49,853 bases of DNA from Enhydrobacter aerosaccus (GTDB taxonomy: Bacteria > Pseudomonadota > Alphaproteobacteria > Reyranellales > Reyranellaceae): assembly GCA_903915535.1 (NCBI GenBank), contig CAIWTJ010000057.1:1-49853 (forward strand), written 5' to 3'. The notes beneath the pieces are model-generated. The model searched no databases. It worked only from the letters and a program-made list of their open reading frames with translations, and was not told the DNA's origin. Each line of letters opens with the position of its first letter. The first letter of the stretch is position 1. Both the position numbers and the translations under genes were made by a program. Of this stretch, positions 34,219-42,628 are shown piece after piece.

Positions 34219-35649
34219 TCAGCCCGACACGCAATAGGTCGCGCGTAGGAAGCCGAGAATCTGCCGGTCGAGATCGCCGTGGGCACGGGCAAGCGCACGA
34301 TCGACCGCCGGACACTCGAAGGGCACCCACTGGCGTGGTGGAATTCGATGGAACAGCAGCGAGCGGCCATCGGACCGAAAGAAGCTGTAGAAGGCCAGCG
34401 CCTGGTAGTAGCGCTGATAGTCCGGCATCACCACGTCGCGGACATAGTCGGGTTTGGCGGCCCACTTGAAGAAGATGCTCGTATCGATGGCCTCCCGCCG
34501 TCGCTGCAGCGGCCATGGAGGCCGGCCCGGATCGTCGACGTTGACGATGCCCGGCGCGAGGTGACGGTCGACGAAGCGGCCGAACAACCACAGATCGACG
34601 TTGTAGGAGATCGCGGCGACAGCGGTGATTGCCGCGAACCACATCAGGGGCCGGCGCGCGCGCGTCGACCACGCCGTGGCCGGCAGGGCCGATGCCAGAG
34701 CGACCGCCAACGCCAGCACATGAGTCGCGGCATGGCGCGCGAAGATCGGCGTCAGCAGGCTGGTGCCATTGGCGGCGAACCACACGCCGAGCAGGCCCAC
34801 GACGGCGATGGCCATGGGGGGGACGCGCCACCGCGGGTTCAGCCCCTCCGCGGCCGGGGCCAGCAGCAGCAGCCACAGCGCGGCCAGCATGGGAAAGAGC
34901 CACAGCGTCGCCGCCAGCCACGCCGGATTGATGTGGTCATAGCGTCCGACCGTCAGGGCATCGACGATCGTGGGATTGGTCGGCGGCAGGAACGTGCTTG
35001 TCCCCGCATAGGCGGCCAGCAGCAAGGCGGCCAGCGCCGCGGCCGCGACCAGCGCGCGGCGCGGGAACGGCCGTCCCGAGAGAACGAGGACAAGGCCGAC
35101 GATCAGGTACAGCAGGCTCATGACGGCCGTCGACGGATGAGTGAATGCCATCGCCGCGCCGAGGCCGATGGTGGCGATGGCAATGTGGCGCCCAGGTCGT
35201 GCGGGATCGGCGAGCACGGCCGCCCAGATCATCCAAAGCCCCGTACCGACGATCAGTTCGGTCGGGAAATAGATCAGCACGAGCATGGTCGCGAGATAGA
35301 GCCGCGAGAAGGCACGCTGCGGCTCGATGGCCCGGAGCGCCAACCACAGGACCAGCGGCACGGTGAAATAGAGGGCGTGCGCCAGCACGATGTAGGCGTC
35401 CGGAGCGAGGTCGAACGCCCAACGGGCCGCCCATGCAGGCCCGAAGGTGACGAATGTCGAAACGGCCCGCCCTGCAATCTGGTTGAAATAGAGGTCCCAG
35501 GCATCGCCCAGCCAGCCGACCGACAAAAGGACCGCACCGTCGTTGAACAGCAGGCAGTTGTTCCAGGTGCCCAGTCCGGCGCTGACGACGAACGCGGCCA
35601 ACAGCGCTCCATCGGCTGCATCCAACGTCTTCCTGGTCATGGCCTGCAT
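34219..35649 (-). CDS. Polytopic membrane protein, paralog 2 of a tandem triplet
   Basis: The 476-residue middle copy, nearly colinear with paralog 1 (for example WLALRAIEPQRAFSRLYLATMLVLIYFPTELIVG against the same block in copy 1). About ten hydrophobic helices are followed by a C-terminal soluble stretch with DYVRDVVMPDYQRYYQALAFYSFFRSDGRS. It starts at ATG 35649; a second Met three codons later is possible. Only 8 bp separate it from paralog 1 and 9 bp from paralog 3, so the three were probably one operon. No known family is recognised. Confidence 0.8.
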   Translation of the reverse strand: MQAMTRKTLDAADGALLAAFVVSAGLGTWNNCLLFNDGAVLLSVGWLGDAWDLYFNQIAGRAVSTFVTFGPAWAARWAFDLAPDAYIVLAHALYFTVPLVLWLALRAIEPQRAFSRLYLATMLVLIYFPTELIVGTGLWMIWAAVLADPARPGRHIAIATIGLGAAMAFTHPSTAVMSLLYLIVGLVLVLSGRPFPRRALVAAAALAALLLAAYAGTSTFLPPTNPTIVDALTVGRYDHINPAWLAATLWLFPMLAALWLLLLAPAAEGLNPRWRVPPMAIAVVGLLGVWFAANGTSLLTPIFARHAATHVLALAVALASALPATAWSTRARRPLMWFAAITAVAAISYNVDLWLFGRFVDRHLAPGIVNVDDPGRPPWPLQRRREAIDTSIFFKWAAKPDYVRDVVMPDYQRYYQALAFYSFFRSDGRSLLFHRIPPRQWVPFECPAVDRALARAHGDLDRQILGFLRATYCVSG

Positions 35650-35658
35650 GCTAGAGCG

Positions 35659-37107
35659 CTAGCCCAACACGCAGTAGCGCTCGCGGATGAAGCGAAGAAA
35701 GCGCCGGTCTATGTCGTCGCGCGCATGGATCAGGGCGCGGTCGACAGGCGCGCACTCGAACGGCACCCATTCGCCCCGCCGGGTGAGCGGACGAAAGAGG
35801 ACGGCGCGCCGGTCCGAGCGGAAGAAGGTGTAGAAGGCGAACGTCATCCGGTCGCCGCCGTAGTCGGGCACGACGACGTCACGGACATAGTCCGGGCCAG
35901 CCGCCCATTTGAAGAGCACGTGAGTTACCGTCCGCTTGAGTGGCGATACCGGCGGGCCGACATCGACGATGCGAGGCGCCGGCCCGGCGTCCGCGTAAAG
36001 CGGCGCAAGTCGCGCGTCGGCCGCGCGGCCGAACAGAGCCAGATCGATCGTATAGGAAACGGCGGCGACGGCGATGACGGCGGAGAAGATCGTCAACGGC
36101 AGACGGGCCGCGACGAGCCACGTCGATGCGGGCGACGCAAGCGCCAGCGCAAGGGCCACCGCCAGAATGCCCGGCGCCGTCTGGCGGGCGAAAATCTACG
36201 TCAGGGAGTTGGTGCCGTTGAAGGCGAACCACAGGCCGATCGCTCCTGCGGCCATCGTTGCCACGGGTGACAGGCGCCAGCGCATGGCTGCGCCTTCCAG
36301 TCCTGGGGCGAGCATCAGGAGCCACAGGACCGCCAGCATCGGAAACAGGCCCAATGTCGCCAGCATCCAGACCGGGTCGATGTAGTCGTATTGGGCGGCG
36401 GAATGCTGGGCGGCAACCGTCGGATTGCTGGGCGCCAACGCGCTCGTGGTCACGACGTAGGCGGCGACCAGCAGCAAACCCATCGCCGCCGCCGCAACGG
36501 CCAGGTGATGCGGGAACGGCCGCTTGCACAGGATCAGCGCGCTCCCGACCAGGGCGAACGTAAGGCTCAACACGGCAACGGCGGGATGGGTGAACACGAT
36601 GGCCGGTGTGATCAGGACAGTCGCGAGCACCCTGGCCCGTCGGGAACGCGCCGGATCGGCAAGCACGGCGAGCCAGATCATCCAAAGGCCGATGCCCGCC
36701 AGCATCTCCGAGATGAAGTAGATCAGCACGAGAACGATGGCGAGGTAGAGCCGCGAGTAGATGCGCTCCGGTTCCACGGCGCGCAGGATCAGCCAGAGGA
36801 CAAGCGGTCCGGCGAAATAGAACGCATGACCCGCGATCATGAACAGGGTGGGTGAGGGCTCGAATAGCGCGCGCAGAGCCCAGGCTGGTCCGAACTGCAC
36901 GAAAGCGGAGACGGTTCGCCCCGCGACCTGATTGAAAAAGAGATCCCAGGCGTCGCCCATCCACGCGGCGATGAGAAAGACGGCGCCGTCGATCACCATC
37001 AGGCAGCTCTGCCATGTGCCGAGCACGGCAACCAGGACGAACGCGGCGAGCAGCGCTGCATCGCACCGATCCAGACGCTTCGGCAGCGCAGACTTTGTTC
37101 CGTCCAT
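35659..37107 (-). pseudogene. Polytopic membrane protein, paralog 3, interrupted by an in-frame amber codon
   Basis: From ATG 37107 the frame reads a paralog of the two preceding genes ([27 protein letters not shown] ...), but TAG at 36198-36196 stops it after NGTNSLT. Without changing frame, the rest continues to 35659 with the family's C-terminal blocks (DYVRDVVVPDYGG, EWVPFECAPVDRAL). In the paralogs the stop position is Pro (TPIFAR), so CCG has become TAG. No other lesion is seen, so this is a recent nonsense mutation, a sequencing error, or a suppressed codon. The 22-bp gap to the divergent cysK start is very short. Confidence 0.8.
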
Positions 37108-37129
37108 TGGAGAGGGTATATACCATCTC

Positions 37130-38097
<968 letters not shown>

Positions 38098-38101
<4 letters not shown>

Positions 38102-38889
38102 CCGGGATACCAGCCAGGCTTGCGCTTCTCCTTGAAGCTCAGCAGGCCTTCCTTCGCTTCGGCCTGCTGACGCGCGCGAGAATGCTCGTCGATCAGGTCG
38201 CGCATCTCGCCGTCGTCGATGAAAGCGCGCGCCGAGGCGATCGTGCGCATTTTCGTGGCCGTCGTGGCGCCTGGCGCGTTCATCAATACGGCTTCGACGA
38301 TCTTGTTGCCGGCCGCTTCGAGGCCGCCGGTCGGGCAGACCTCATGCACGAAGCCGATGCGCTCGGCCTGCCGGGCATCGAAGCGTTCGCCCGTGAGCGC
38401 GTAGCGGCGCACCTGGCGCACGCCCATCGCCTGGCAGAGCTGCGGCAGGATGATGCCGGCCATCAGGCCCCAGCGCGTCTCGCTGATGGAGAAGATCGCG
38501 TCCTCGCTCGCCACCACGATATCGCAGGCCGCCGCGATACCGGTGCCGCCGCCGAAACAGCCGCCCTGGATCAACGCGAGCGTCGGCACCGGACTGGTAT
38601 CGAGCCGGCGGATCGCCTCGGCGGTCAGCCGGCTCACCGTCTCGTTCTCCTTGGGGCTTTGCGTGGCGACGCCATTGATCCAGGCGAGATCGGCGCCCGC
38701 CTGGAAATGCTTGCCGTTGCCCTTCAGCACGACGATGCGCAGTCCCGCCTCGCGGCCGAGCGCGTCCATCGCATCATGCAAGCCTTGGATCAGGTCGCCG
38801 TTGTAGGCGTTGTTGACCTTCGGCCGGTTGAGCGTGACCGTCGCCACGCCGCGACGGTCCATCTCCCACAAGACAGTGTCGTTGGCCAC
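38098..38889 (-). CDS. Enoyl-CoA hydratase/isomerase family protein
   Basis: Crotonase-fold protein of 263 residues. The oxyanion-hole segment [16 protein letters not shown] (about 58-73) and [34 protein letters not shown] (about 108-142) define the family; one catalytic glutamate position is filled by E136-T. The motif order resembles methylglutaconyl-CoA and other short-chain hydratases, but specificity is not resolved. It starts 2 bp after the NTF2-like gene and ends the minus-strand run that begins with lysR. Confidence 0.92.
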
Positions 38890-38891
38890 GA

Positions 38892-39278
38892 TCAGTCCGC
38901 CTTCAGGTAGCTGTCCTTCAGCGAGATCTTGCCGTCCCTCACTTCATAGAGGTCGATGCCGTAGCGATCGAACGGCTTGCCGGCGGAATCGATACCGGTC
39001 ACGCGGAACGTCCCGAACAGTTTGTCGCCGGAGCGATGGATGCGGGCTTCCGAGTAGCGCGCTTCGCGATGCGCCGTGCTCTTGTCGGCGAAGTAGGCGA
39101 GGAGATCGGCCTTGCCCTTCAGCACGCGGCCGGCCGGCGAGCCGCCGGCGTTGAGACGCCATTCGAAATCGTCGGTGACGCAGGCTGCGATCTCCTCGGC
39201 GTCGGCCTTGTTGAAGGCCTTGCCGAAGCGGCGGAACAGATCGTCGATAGCGTCGCGCGCTGGGGCTGTATCGGGCAT
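38892..39278 (-). CDS. SnoaL/NTF2-like domain protein
   Basis: Small 128-residue alpha+beta barrel protein. The pattern FRRFGKAFNKADAEEIAACVTDDFEWRLN followed by LKGKADLLAYFADKS is typical of SnoaL-like proteins, which may be isomerases, hydrolases or simple ligand binders. It has a near-perfect ribosome site AGGAGGA before ATG 39278. It lies directly upstream of the enoyl-CoA hydratase, so it may serve the same acyl-CoA pathway; this is inferred from position only. Confidence 0.85.
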   Translation of the reverse strand: MPDTAPARDAIDDLFRRFGKAFNKADAEEIAACVTDDFEWRLNAGGSPAGRVLKGKADLLAYFADKSTAHREARYSEARIHRSGDKLFGTFRVTGIDSAGKPFDRYGIDLYEVRDGKISLKDSYLKAD

Positions 39279-39318
39279 GGTGTCCTCCTCTAGGGGAAGA
39301 CAGCCTAGCGCCGCGACG

Positions 39319-39705
39319 TCAGACGGGCGAGGCCGTTATGATATGGCCCAGCCACTCGTCGATCTCGGTCTTGATCTCGGGCGTGTCGACCTGGTCGAGG
39401 TCGTAAACCTGGCGGTGTCCCGCCGAGGTGCGCACTTCGATGGTGCTGGTGGCGACGTCGCCATGGAATTCGATGGCCGGCGGAACGATGCCGTCGGCCG
39501 GCCCGCGCGGGCGCAAGACGAGGGTGAGCGCCGGTCCTATCGCGGCCGGAAGCCGGTCGGGAACCGATGAATATTCCTGCGTCGAGATCGCGGCATCGTG
39601 GCCGGCGCTGCGCAAATCCTGCGCCACGGCATCGACTTCCGGCCGGATGGTCTCGCGCACCTTGACCCAGAAGGCCTGTAGGAAGAGCTGCTGATCCTGG
39701 TCCAT
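39319..39705 (-). CDS. Hypothetical cytosolic protein (128 aa)
   Basis: Product starting MDQDQQLFLQAFWVKVRETIRPEVDAVAQDL, with no signal or membrane segment. The mixture of helix at the N-terminus and strands later (AIEFHGDVATSTIEVRTS) suggests a compact alpha/beta fold. It lies 23 bp after the DUF190 gene and 40 bp before the NTF2-like gene on the same strand. No family recognised. Normal codon use and good spacing make it a likely gene. Confidence 0.75.
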   Translation of the reverse strand: MDQDQQLFLQAFWVKVRETIRPEVDAVAQDLRSAGHDAAISTQEYSSVPDRLPAAIGPALTLVLRPRGPADGIVPPAIEFHGDVATSTIEVRTSAGHRQVYDLDQVDTPEIKTEIDEWLGHIITASPV

Positions 39706-39728
39706 GACTCAGTAACTTCGAAGCCCGG

Positions 39729-40064
39729 CTAGGGTTGCTCGCCGTAGTGCAACATCTCGACATCCTGAAGAGTGGCGGTGCCGCCCTTCATCATCTCTTC
39801 GAGCACGGGAAGGAAGGCGGCGATCTTGGACTTGATGTCGATGATCTCGATCAGGAGGGGCAGGTCGTCGGAAAGCTGCAGAATCTTGGCGCTGTGCACG
39901 TGCTGCGAATGACCGTAGCCCATGCCGGCGCGCAGCACGGTGGCGCCGGCCAGCTTCATGTCGCGCGCCTTGAGCACGATGGCCTCGTAGAGCGGCTTGC
40001 CGTCGTGGCGGGCGGCCTCGCCGACAAGGATGCGCAGCAATTGCGCGGGTCTCGGAGTCTGCAT
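39729..40064 (-). CDS. DUF190 family protein (PII-like), linked to fluoride channels
   Basis: The 111-residue product matches DUF190, a ferredoxin-fold family resembling PII signalling proteins: LLRILVGEAARHDGKPLYEAIVLKARDMKLAGATVLRAGMGYG at the N-terminus and LPLLIEIIDIKSKIAAFLPVLEEMM towards the end. DUF190 genes are frequently found beside crcB fluoride channels, as here, and probably modulate them. ATG 40064 follows the crcB stop by 2 bp. An upstream frame extension to 40673 is an antisense-of-frame shadow of crcB and is rejected. Confidence 0.92.
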   Translation of the reverse strand: MQTPRPAQLLRILVGEAARHDGKPLYEAIVLKARDMKLAGATVLRAGMGYGHSQHVHSAKILQLSDDLPLLIEIIDIKSKIAAFLPVLEEMMKGGTATLQDVEMLHYGEQP

Positions 40065-40066
40065 GG

Positions 40067-40462
40067 TTAAAGCCCCGTTCGGTTGTTGAGTCGTCGCGCC
40101 GCGATGTCTCCCAGCCAGACCGCCACCAGCCAGCCGGGCACCGACACCGCAAGATAGACCGCCGCCTGCCGCGCGTCGCCCGCCTGCACGAAGCGCAGCA
40201 TCTCGACGGCGAAGCCGGAGAAGGTCGTGAAGCCGCCGCAGATGCCCGTCATCACGAACTGCCGCGTGCGCGGGCTGACGAACAGCCGTCCGTCCGGCCC
40301 GGTGAGGCCGGCGTAGAAGCCGATGATGAAGGAGCCCGCAACGTTGGCGAACAGGGTCGGCCACGGAAAGCCGCCGGCGACGGCGGGCAGCACCAGCGCC
40401 GCCAGCCAGCGCATCAGGCTGCCGACGATTCCGCCCGCGATCACCGCCGCGTAGAGGCTCAT
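40067..40462 (-). CDS. crcB: Fluoride ion channel CrcB/FluC, second subunit
   Basis: Four-helix fluoride exporter subunit of 131 residues from ATG 40462. Family landmarks are GGIVGSLMRWLAALVLP near the start, FPWPTLFANVAGSFIIGFYAG (the Asn-containing pore helix), and TGICGGFTTFSGFAVEM (the GGxTTFS Na+/Phe-box motif). It overlaps the upstream crcB by 4 bp. Two adjacent crcB genes usually encode a heterodimeric channel. Earlier in-frame Met at 40504 lies in the upstream gene and is rejected. Confidence 0.95.
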   Translation of the reverse strand: MSLYAAVIAGGIVGSLMRWLAALVLPAVAGGFPWPTLFANVAGSFIIGFYAGLTGPDGRLFVSPRTRQFVMTGICGGFTTFSGFAVEMLRFVQAGDARQAAVYLAVSVPGWLVAVWLGDIAARRLNNRTGL

Positions 40463-40857
40463 CGCATGCCTCCGGCGAAACCCAGGGCGACGGCCCCGAG
40501 GCAAAGCCCGACCGACAGCGCGACGTTGCCCAGCGCCGCGCGGCTTTCGCCGTCGCGGGCGAGGGCCAGCGTCTGAAGCGCGAAGGACGAGACGGTCGTG
40601 TAGCTGCCGAGGAACCCCGTCGCGAGCAGCAGCCAGTATTCGGAGTTGCCCGACAGGGCGTGCTTCTGCGCATAGGCCGCGACCAGGCCCATGATGAAAC
40701 AGCCGGTCACGTTCACGACCAGGGTGCCCCAGGGAAAAGTCTCGCCCACGCGTTGGCCCACGATCCGCGACACGAAGAAGCGCAGCGGCGTGCCGACGAT
40801 GGCGCCTGCGCTCACCAGCACGGCGCCGGTCAGAAGGTCGATCAGATGTTCGCCCAT
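40459..40857 (-). CDS. crcB: Fluoride ion channel CrcB/FluC, first subunit
   Basis: Predicted 132-residue, four-helix fluoride channel subunit. Motifs: GAIVGTPLRFFVSRIVG, FPWGTLVVNVTGCFIMGLVAAY, and the degenerate TGFLGSYTTVSSFALQTLAL in place of GGxTTFS, as often seen in one partner of a heterodimer. Its ATG 40857 is reached through a chain of stop-start overlaps from the lysR stop. I find no fluoride riboswitch fold upstream: the space is filled by 14-bp repeats. Confidence 0.95.
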   Translation of the reverse strand: MGEHLIDLLTGAVLVSAGAIVGTPLRFFVSRIVGQRVGETFPWGTLVVNVTGCFIMGLVAAYAQKHALSGNSEYWLLLATGFLGSYTTVSSFALQTLALARDGESRAALGNVALSVGLCLGAVALGFAGGMR

Positions 40858-40908
40858 CAGATGTTCGCCATCAGATATTCGCCATCAGATATTCGCCATC
40901 AGATGTTC
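40841..40908 (-). repeat. 14-bp tandem repeat forming a chain of MANI mini-ORFs between lysR and crcB
   Basis: On the minus strand a 14-bp unit (TGATGGCGAAYATC type) is repeated from the lysR 3' end into the crcB start. Each repeat makes ATG GCG AAY ATC TGA, whose TGA overlaps the next ATG by one base. The mini-ORFs are 40885-40899, 40871-40885 and 40857-40871. The lysR stop (40899-40901) overlaps the first, and the third's stop overlaps the crcB ATG. The last unit has one extra G, so that copy reads on into crcB. Confidence 0.85.
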
Positions 40909-41804
40909 CACGGCGGCGGCGTGAACTTCTCGATCAGGAAGTCCACAAACGCCGGCACCTTGGGCGCGAGATGGCGGCGGTGAGGATAGACGGCGTTGAT
41001 CGGCAAGGGCTGTTCCGCGGAGAAGTCCGGCAGCAACGATACCAGACGACCCGCCCTCACCGCCTGTGCCACGGTGAGGCGGGTCAGGCGAACGATGCCG
41101 ATGCCCTGCAGGGCGAGCTGCAGCTGCGTGTCGCCCTCGTCGACCGAAAGCCTGCCGCCGACCTCGATCTCGCGGATTTCACCGCCGATGCGAAAGGACC
41201 AGCGATTGAGGTAGGCGCGCTCGCGCGACAGGATGCATTGGTGGCGCAGGAGGTCCTGCGGCTGCCGCGGCGTGCCGTGCCGTGCGAGATACTCGGGCGA
41301 GGCGCAGATCACGCGTTTGTCCTCGCCGATGCGGCGCGCCATGAAACTGGTGTCGGCGAGACGCCCGATGCGGATGGCAATGTCGATGCCCTCCTCGACC
41401 ATGTCGACCAGCCGGTCCGTGGGCAGCAGCGCGAACTGGATCGCCGGATAGCGTGCGAGGAATTCCGCGAGGACCGGCGTGAGCTGGTGCGTGGCGAAGG
41501 CGAGCGAGGTCGTCACCCGCAGCAGCCCCTGCGGCGTGCCGCTGCGGTCGACAATGCGGCTCTCCAGGGCCTCGATCTCGTCGACGATGCGCCGCGCGGA
41601 GTCGTAGAACGCCTCGCCCTCCTGGGTGAGATGGAGCGCGCGTGTCGTGCGCTGCAGCAGGCGCGCACCCAACCGGGCCTCGAGCCGGGTCACGAGCTTG
41701 CTGACTGCCGACGGGGTCAGCCCCAGCGCCGGCGCCGCCGCCGAAAAGCCCTTGGCGTCGACCACCCGGACGAAGGCGGCCATTTCGCTCGCATGATCGA
41801 TCAT
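40899..41804 (-). CDS. LysR-family transcriptional regulator
   Basis: The 301-residue regulator has an N-terminal winged helix (about 5-62): FVRVVDAKGFSAAAPALGLTPSAVSKLVTRLEARLGARLLQRTTR. A two-lobed effector-binding domain follows from about 90 (GLLRVTTSLAFATHQLTPVLAEFL). The pattern resembles the DsdC/AaeR-like group that controls divergent oxidoreductase genes. It ends in PPPWNI with its TGA starting the mini-ORF chain. A dyad T-N11-A site lies 12-24 bp upstream and should mediate autoregulation. The fluoride genes downstream are probably read from the same transcript. Confidence 0.95.
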   Translation of the reverse strand: MIDHASEMAAFVRVVDAKGFSAAAPALGLTPSAVSKLVTRLEARLGARLLQRTTRALHLTQEGEAFYDSARRIVDEIEALESRIVDRSGTPQGLLRVTTSLAFATHQLTPVLAEFLARYPAIQFALLPTDRLVDMVEEGIDIAIRIGRLADTSFMARRIGEDKRVICASPEYLARHGTPRQPQDLLRHQCILSRERAYLNRWSFRIGGEIREIEVGGRLSVDEGDTQLQLALQGIGIVRLTRLTVAQAVRAGRLVSLLPDFSAEQPLPINAVYPHRRHLAPKVPAFVDFLIEKFTPPPWNI

Positions 41805-41815
41805 TGCCGAATTAG

Positions 41816-41828
41816 TGAATAATATTCA
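41816..41828. promoter_or_regulatory. Candidate LysR operator (T-N11-A dyad)
   Basis: TGAATAATATTCA is a perfect 13-bp palindrome matching the T-N11-A rule for LysR-type regulators. It lies 12 bp before the lysR start in an AT-rich 101-bp divergent gap, about 78 bp before the small gene on the other strand. Function is inferred from position and symmetry. Confidence 0.55.
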
Positions 41829-41905
41829 TAGGTGTTCGTCAATAACGCCGGATTAACGGATCACGCTCCGGGAATTAGGTTACTTCCAATCCTTTGGAGG
41901 TACCT

Positions 41906-42031
41906 ATGACCACTCCGACCCTTGCCTTTGACCGCGCTCCCCTCGTCGCCCGCGCCCATCGCCTGCGCGGTGCCGTGACGGCCACTCTCGTCCGCGACCT
42001 CATCCGCTGGCTTTCGGTCGCCGCGCGCTGA
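41906..42031 (+). CDS. Small arginine-rich protein (41 aa, hypothetical)
   Basis: Short frame ATG 41906 to TGA 42031, with a strong ribosome site (TTTGGAGGTACCT). The product begins MTTPTLAFDRAPLVARAH and ends DLIRWLSVAAR, an amphipathic, basic C-terminal helix. It looks loosely like the small DUF1127-type proteins of alphaproteobacteria but lacks their full signature. It is divergent from lysR across the T-N11-A site, so it may be a regulatory target, and it ends 13 bp before the dinB-like gene. Confidence 0.6.
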   Translation: MTTPTLAFDRAPLVARAHRLRGAVTATLVRDLIRWLSVAAR

Positions 42032-42044
42032 GCTAGAAGAGGCC

Positions 42045-42554
42045 ATGTCAGGTCTCGTGTCTGGTCTCTGGGCGCAATACGCCACCTACAACCGTCTCGC
42101 CAACGAAACGCTCTACGCGGCCTGCGCCGGACTCTCCGGCTCAGAGTACCGGCGCGACCTCGGGGCGTTCTTCGGCAGCGTGCACGGCACGCTCAATCAC
42201 CTGCTGCTGGGCGACACGATCTGGATGACGCGCTTCGAAGGCAGCACGCATCCCTCGACCAACCTCAATGCGATCCTGTTCGAGAAGTTCGATGCGCTGC
42301 GATTGGCGCGCGAGCAGATGGACCGGCGCATCGTGTCCTTCTTCTCGAACCTGCCCGATGGGTTCGAGCAAGGGACCGTGCGCTACATCAACAACTCGGG
42401 CATCGATTCAAGCGACCCGCTGTCGGTGATCCTGCCGCATTTCTTCAACCACCAGACCCACCACCGTGCGCAGGTCCACACGCTGCTGTCGCAGCTCGGC
42501 CACGCGCCGCCGGTCCTCGACCTGCACCGCGTGCTGCGCCCGGATCCGAGTTAA
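42045..42554 (+). CDS. DinB-family metal-dependent protein
   Basis: Four-helix-bundle DinB/YfiT-like protein of 169 residues with a ribosome site AGAAGAGG before ATG 42045. A metal-binding His triad is suggested by the His in GSVHGTLNHLLLGDTIW (about 45-61) and by the pair in FFNHQTHHRAQVHTLLSQLGHAPP (about 134-157). DinB-superfamily enzymes include bacillithiol- and mycothiol-dependent transferases; alphaproteobacterial members are largely uncharacterised. Probably cotranscribed with the preceding small gene. Confidence 0.92.
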   Translation: MSGLVSGLWAQYATYNRLANETLYAACAGLSGSEYRRDLGAFFGSVHGTLNHLLLGDTIWMTRFEGSTHPSTNLNAILFEKFDALRLAREQMDRRIVSFFSNLPDGFEQGTVRYINNSGIDSSDPLSVILPHFFNHQTHHRAQVHTLLSQLGHAPPVLDLHRVLRPDPS

Positions 42555-42560
42555 CTCTTC

Positions 42561-42624
42561 ACGGGACCGCGGAGCTCCAGCTCCGCTCAGATTCATGAGC
42601 GGAGCGGGAGCTCCGCGGTCCCGT
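42561..42624. terminator. Long near-perfect hairpin between convergent dinB and msrA genes
   Basis: Arms 42561-42589 and 42596-42624 are 29-bp inverted repeats with one mismatch around a 6-base loop (GATTCA). Starting ACGGGACCGCGG, the stem is GC-rich. No U-run follows on either side, so it may be a bidirectional mRNA-stabilising hairpin or a dispersed repeat as much as an intrinsic terminator. Confidence 0.65.
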
Positions 42625-42628
42625 AGGA

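Noticed and set aside
40841..40908. The 14-bp repeats as a CRISPR array or fluoride riboswitch
   Set aside because: The units are contiguous without spacers, and no pseudoknot or GG-rich aptamer core is present.
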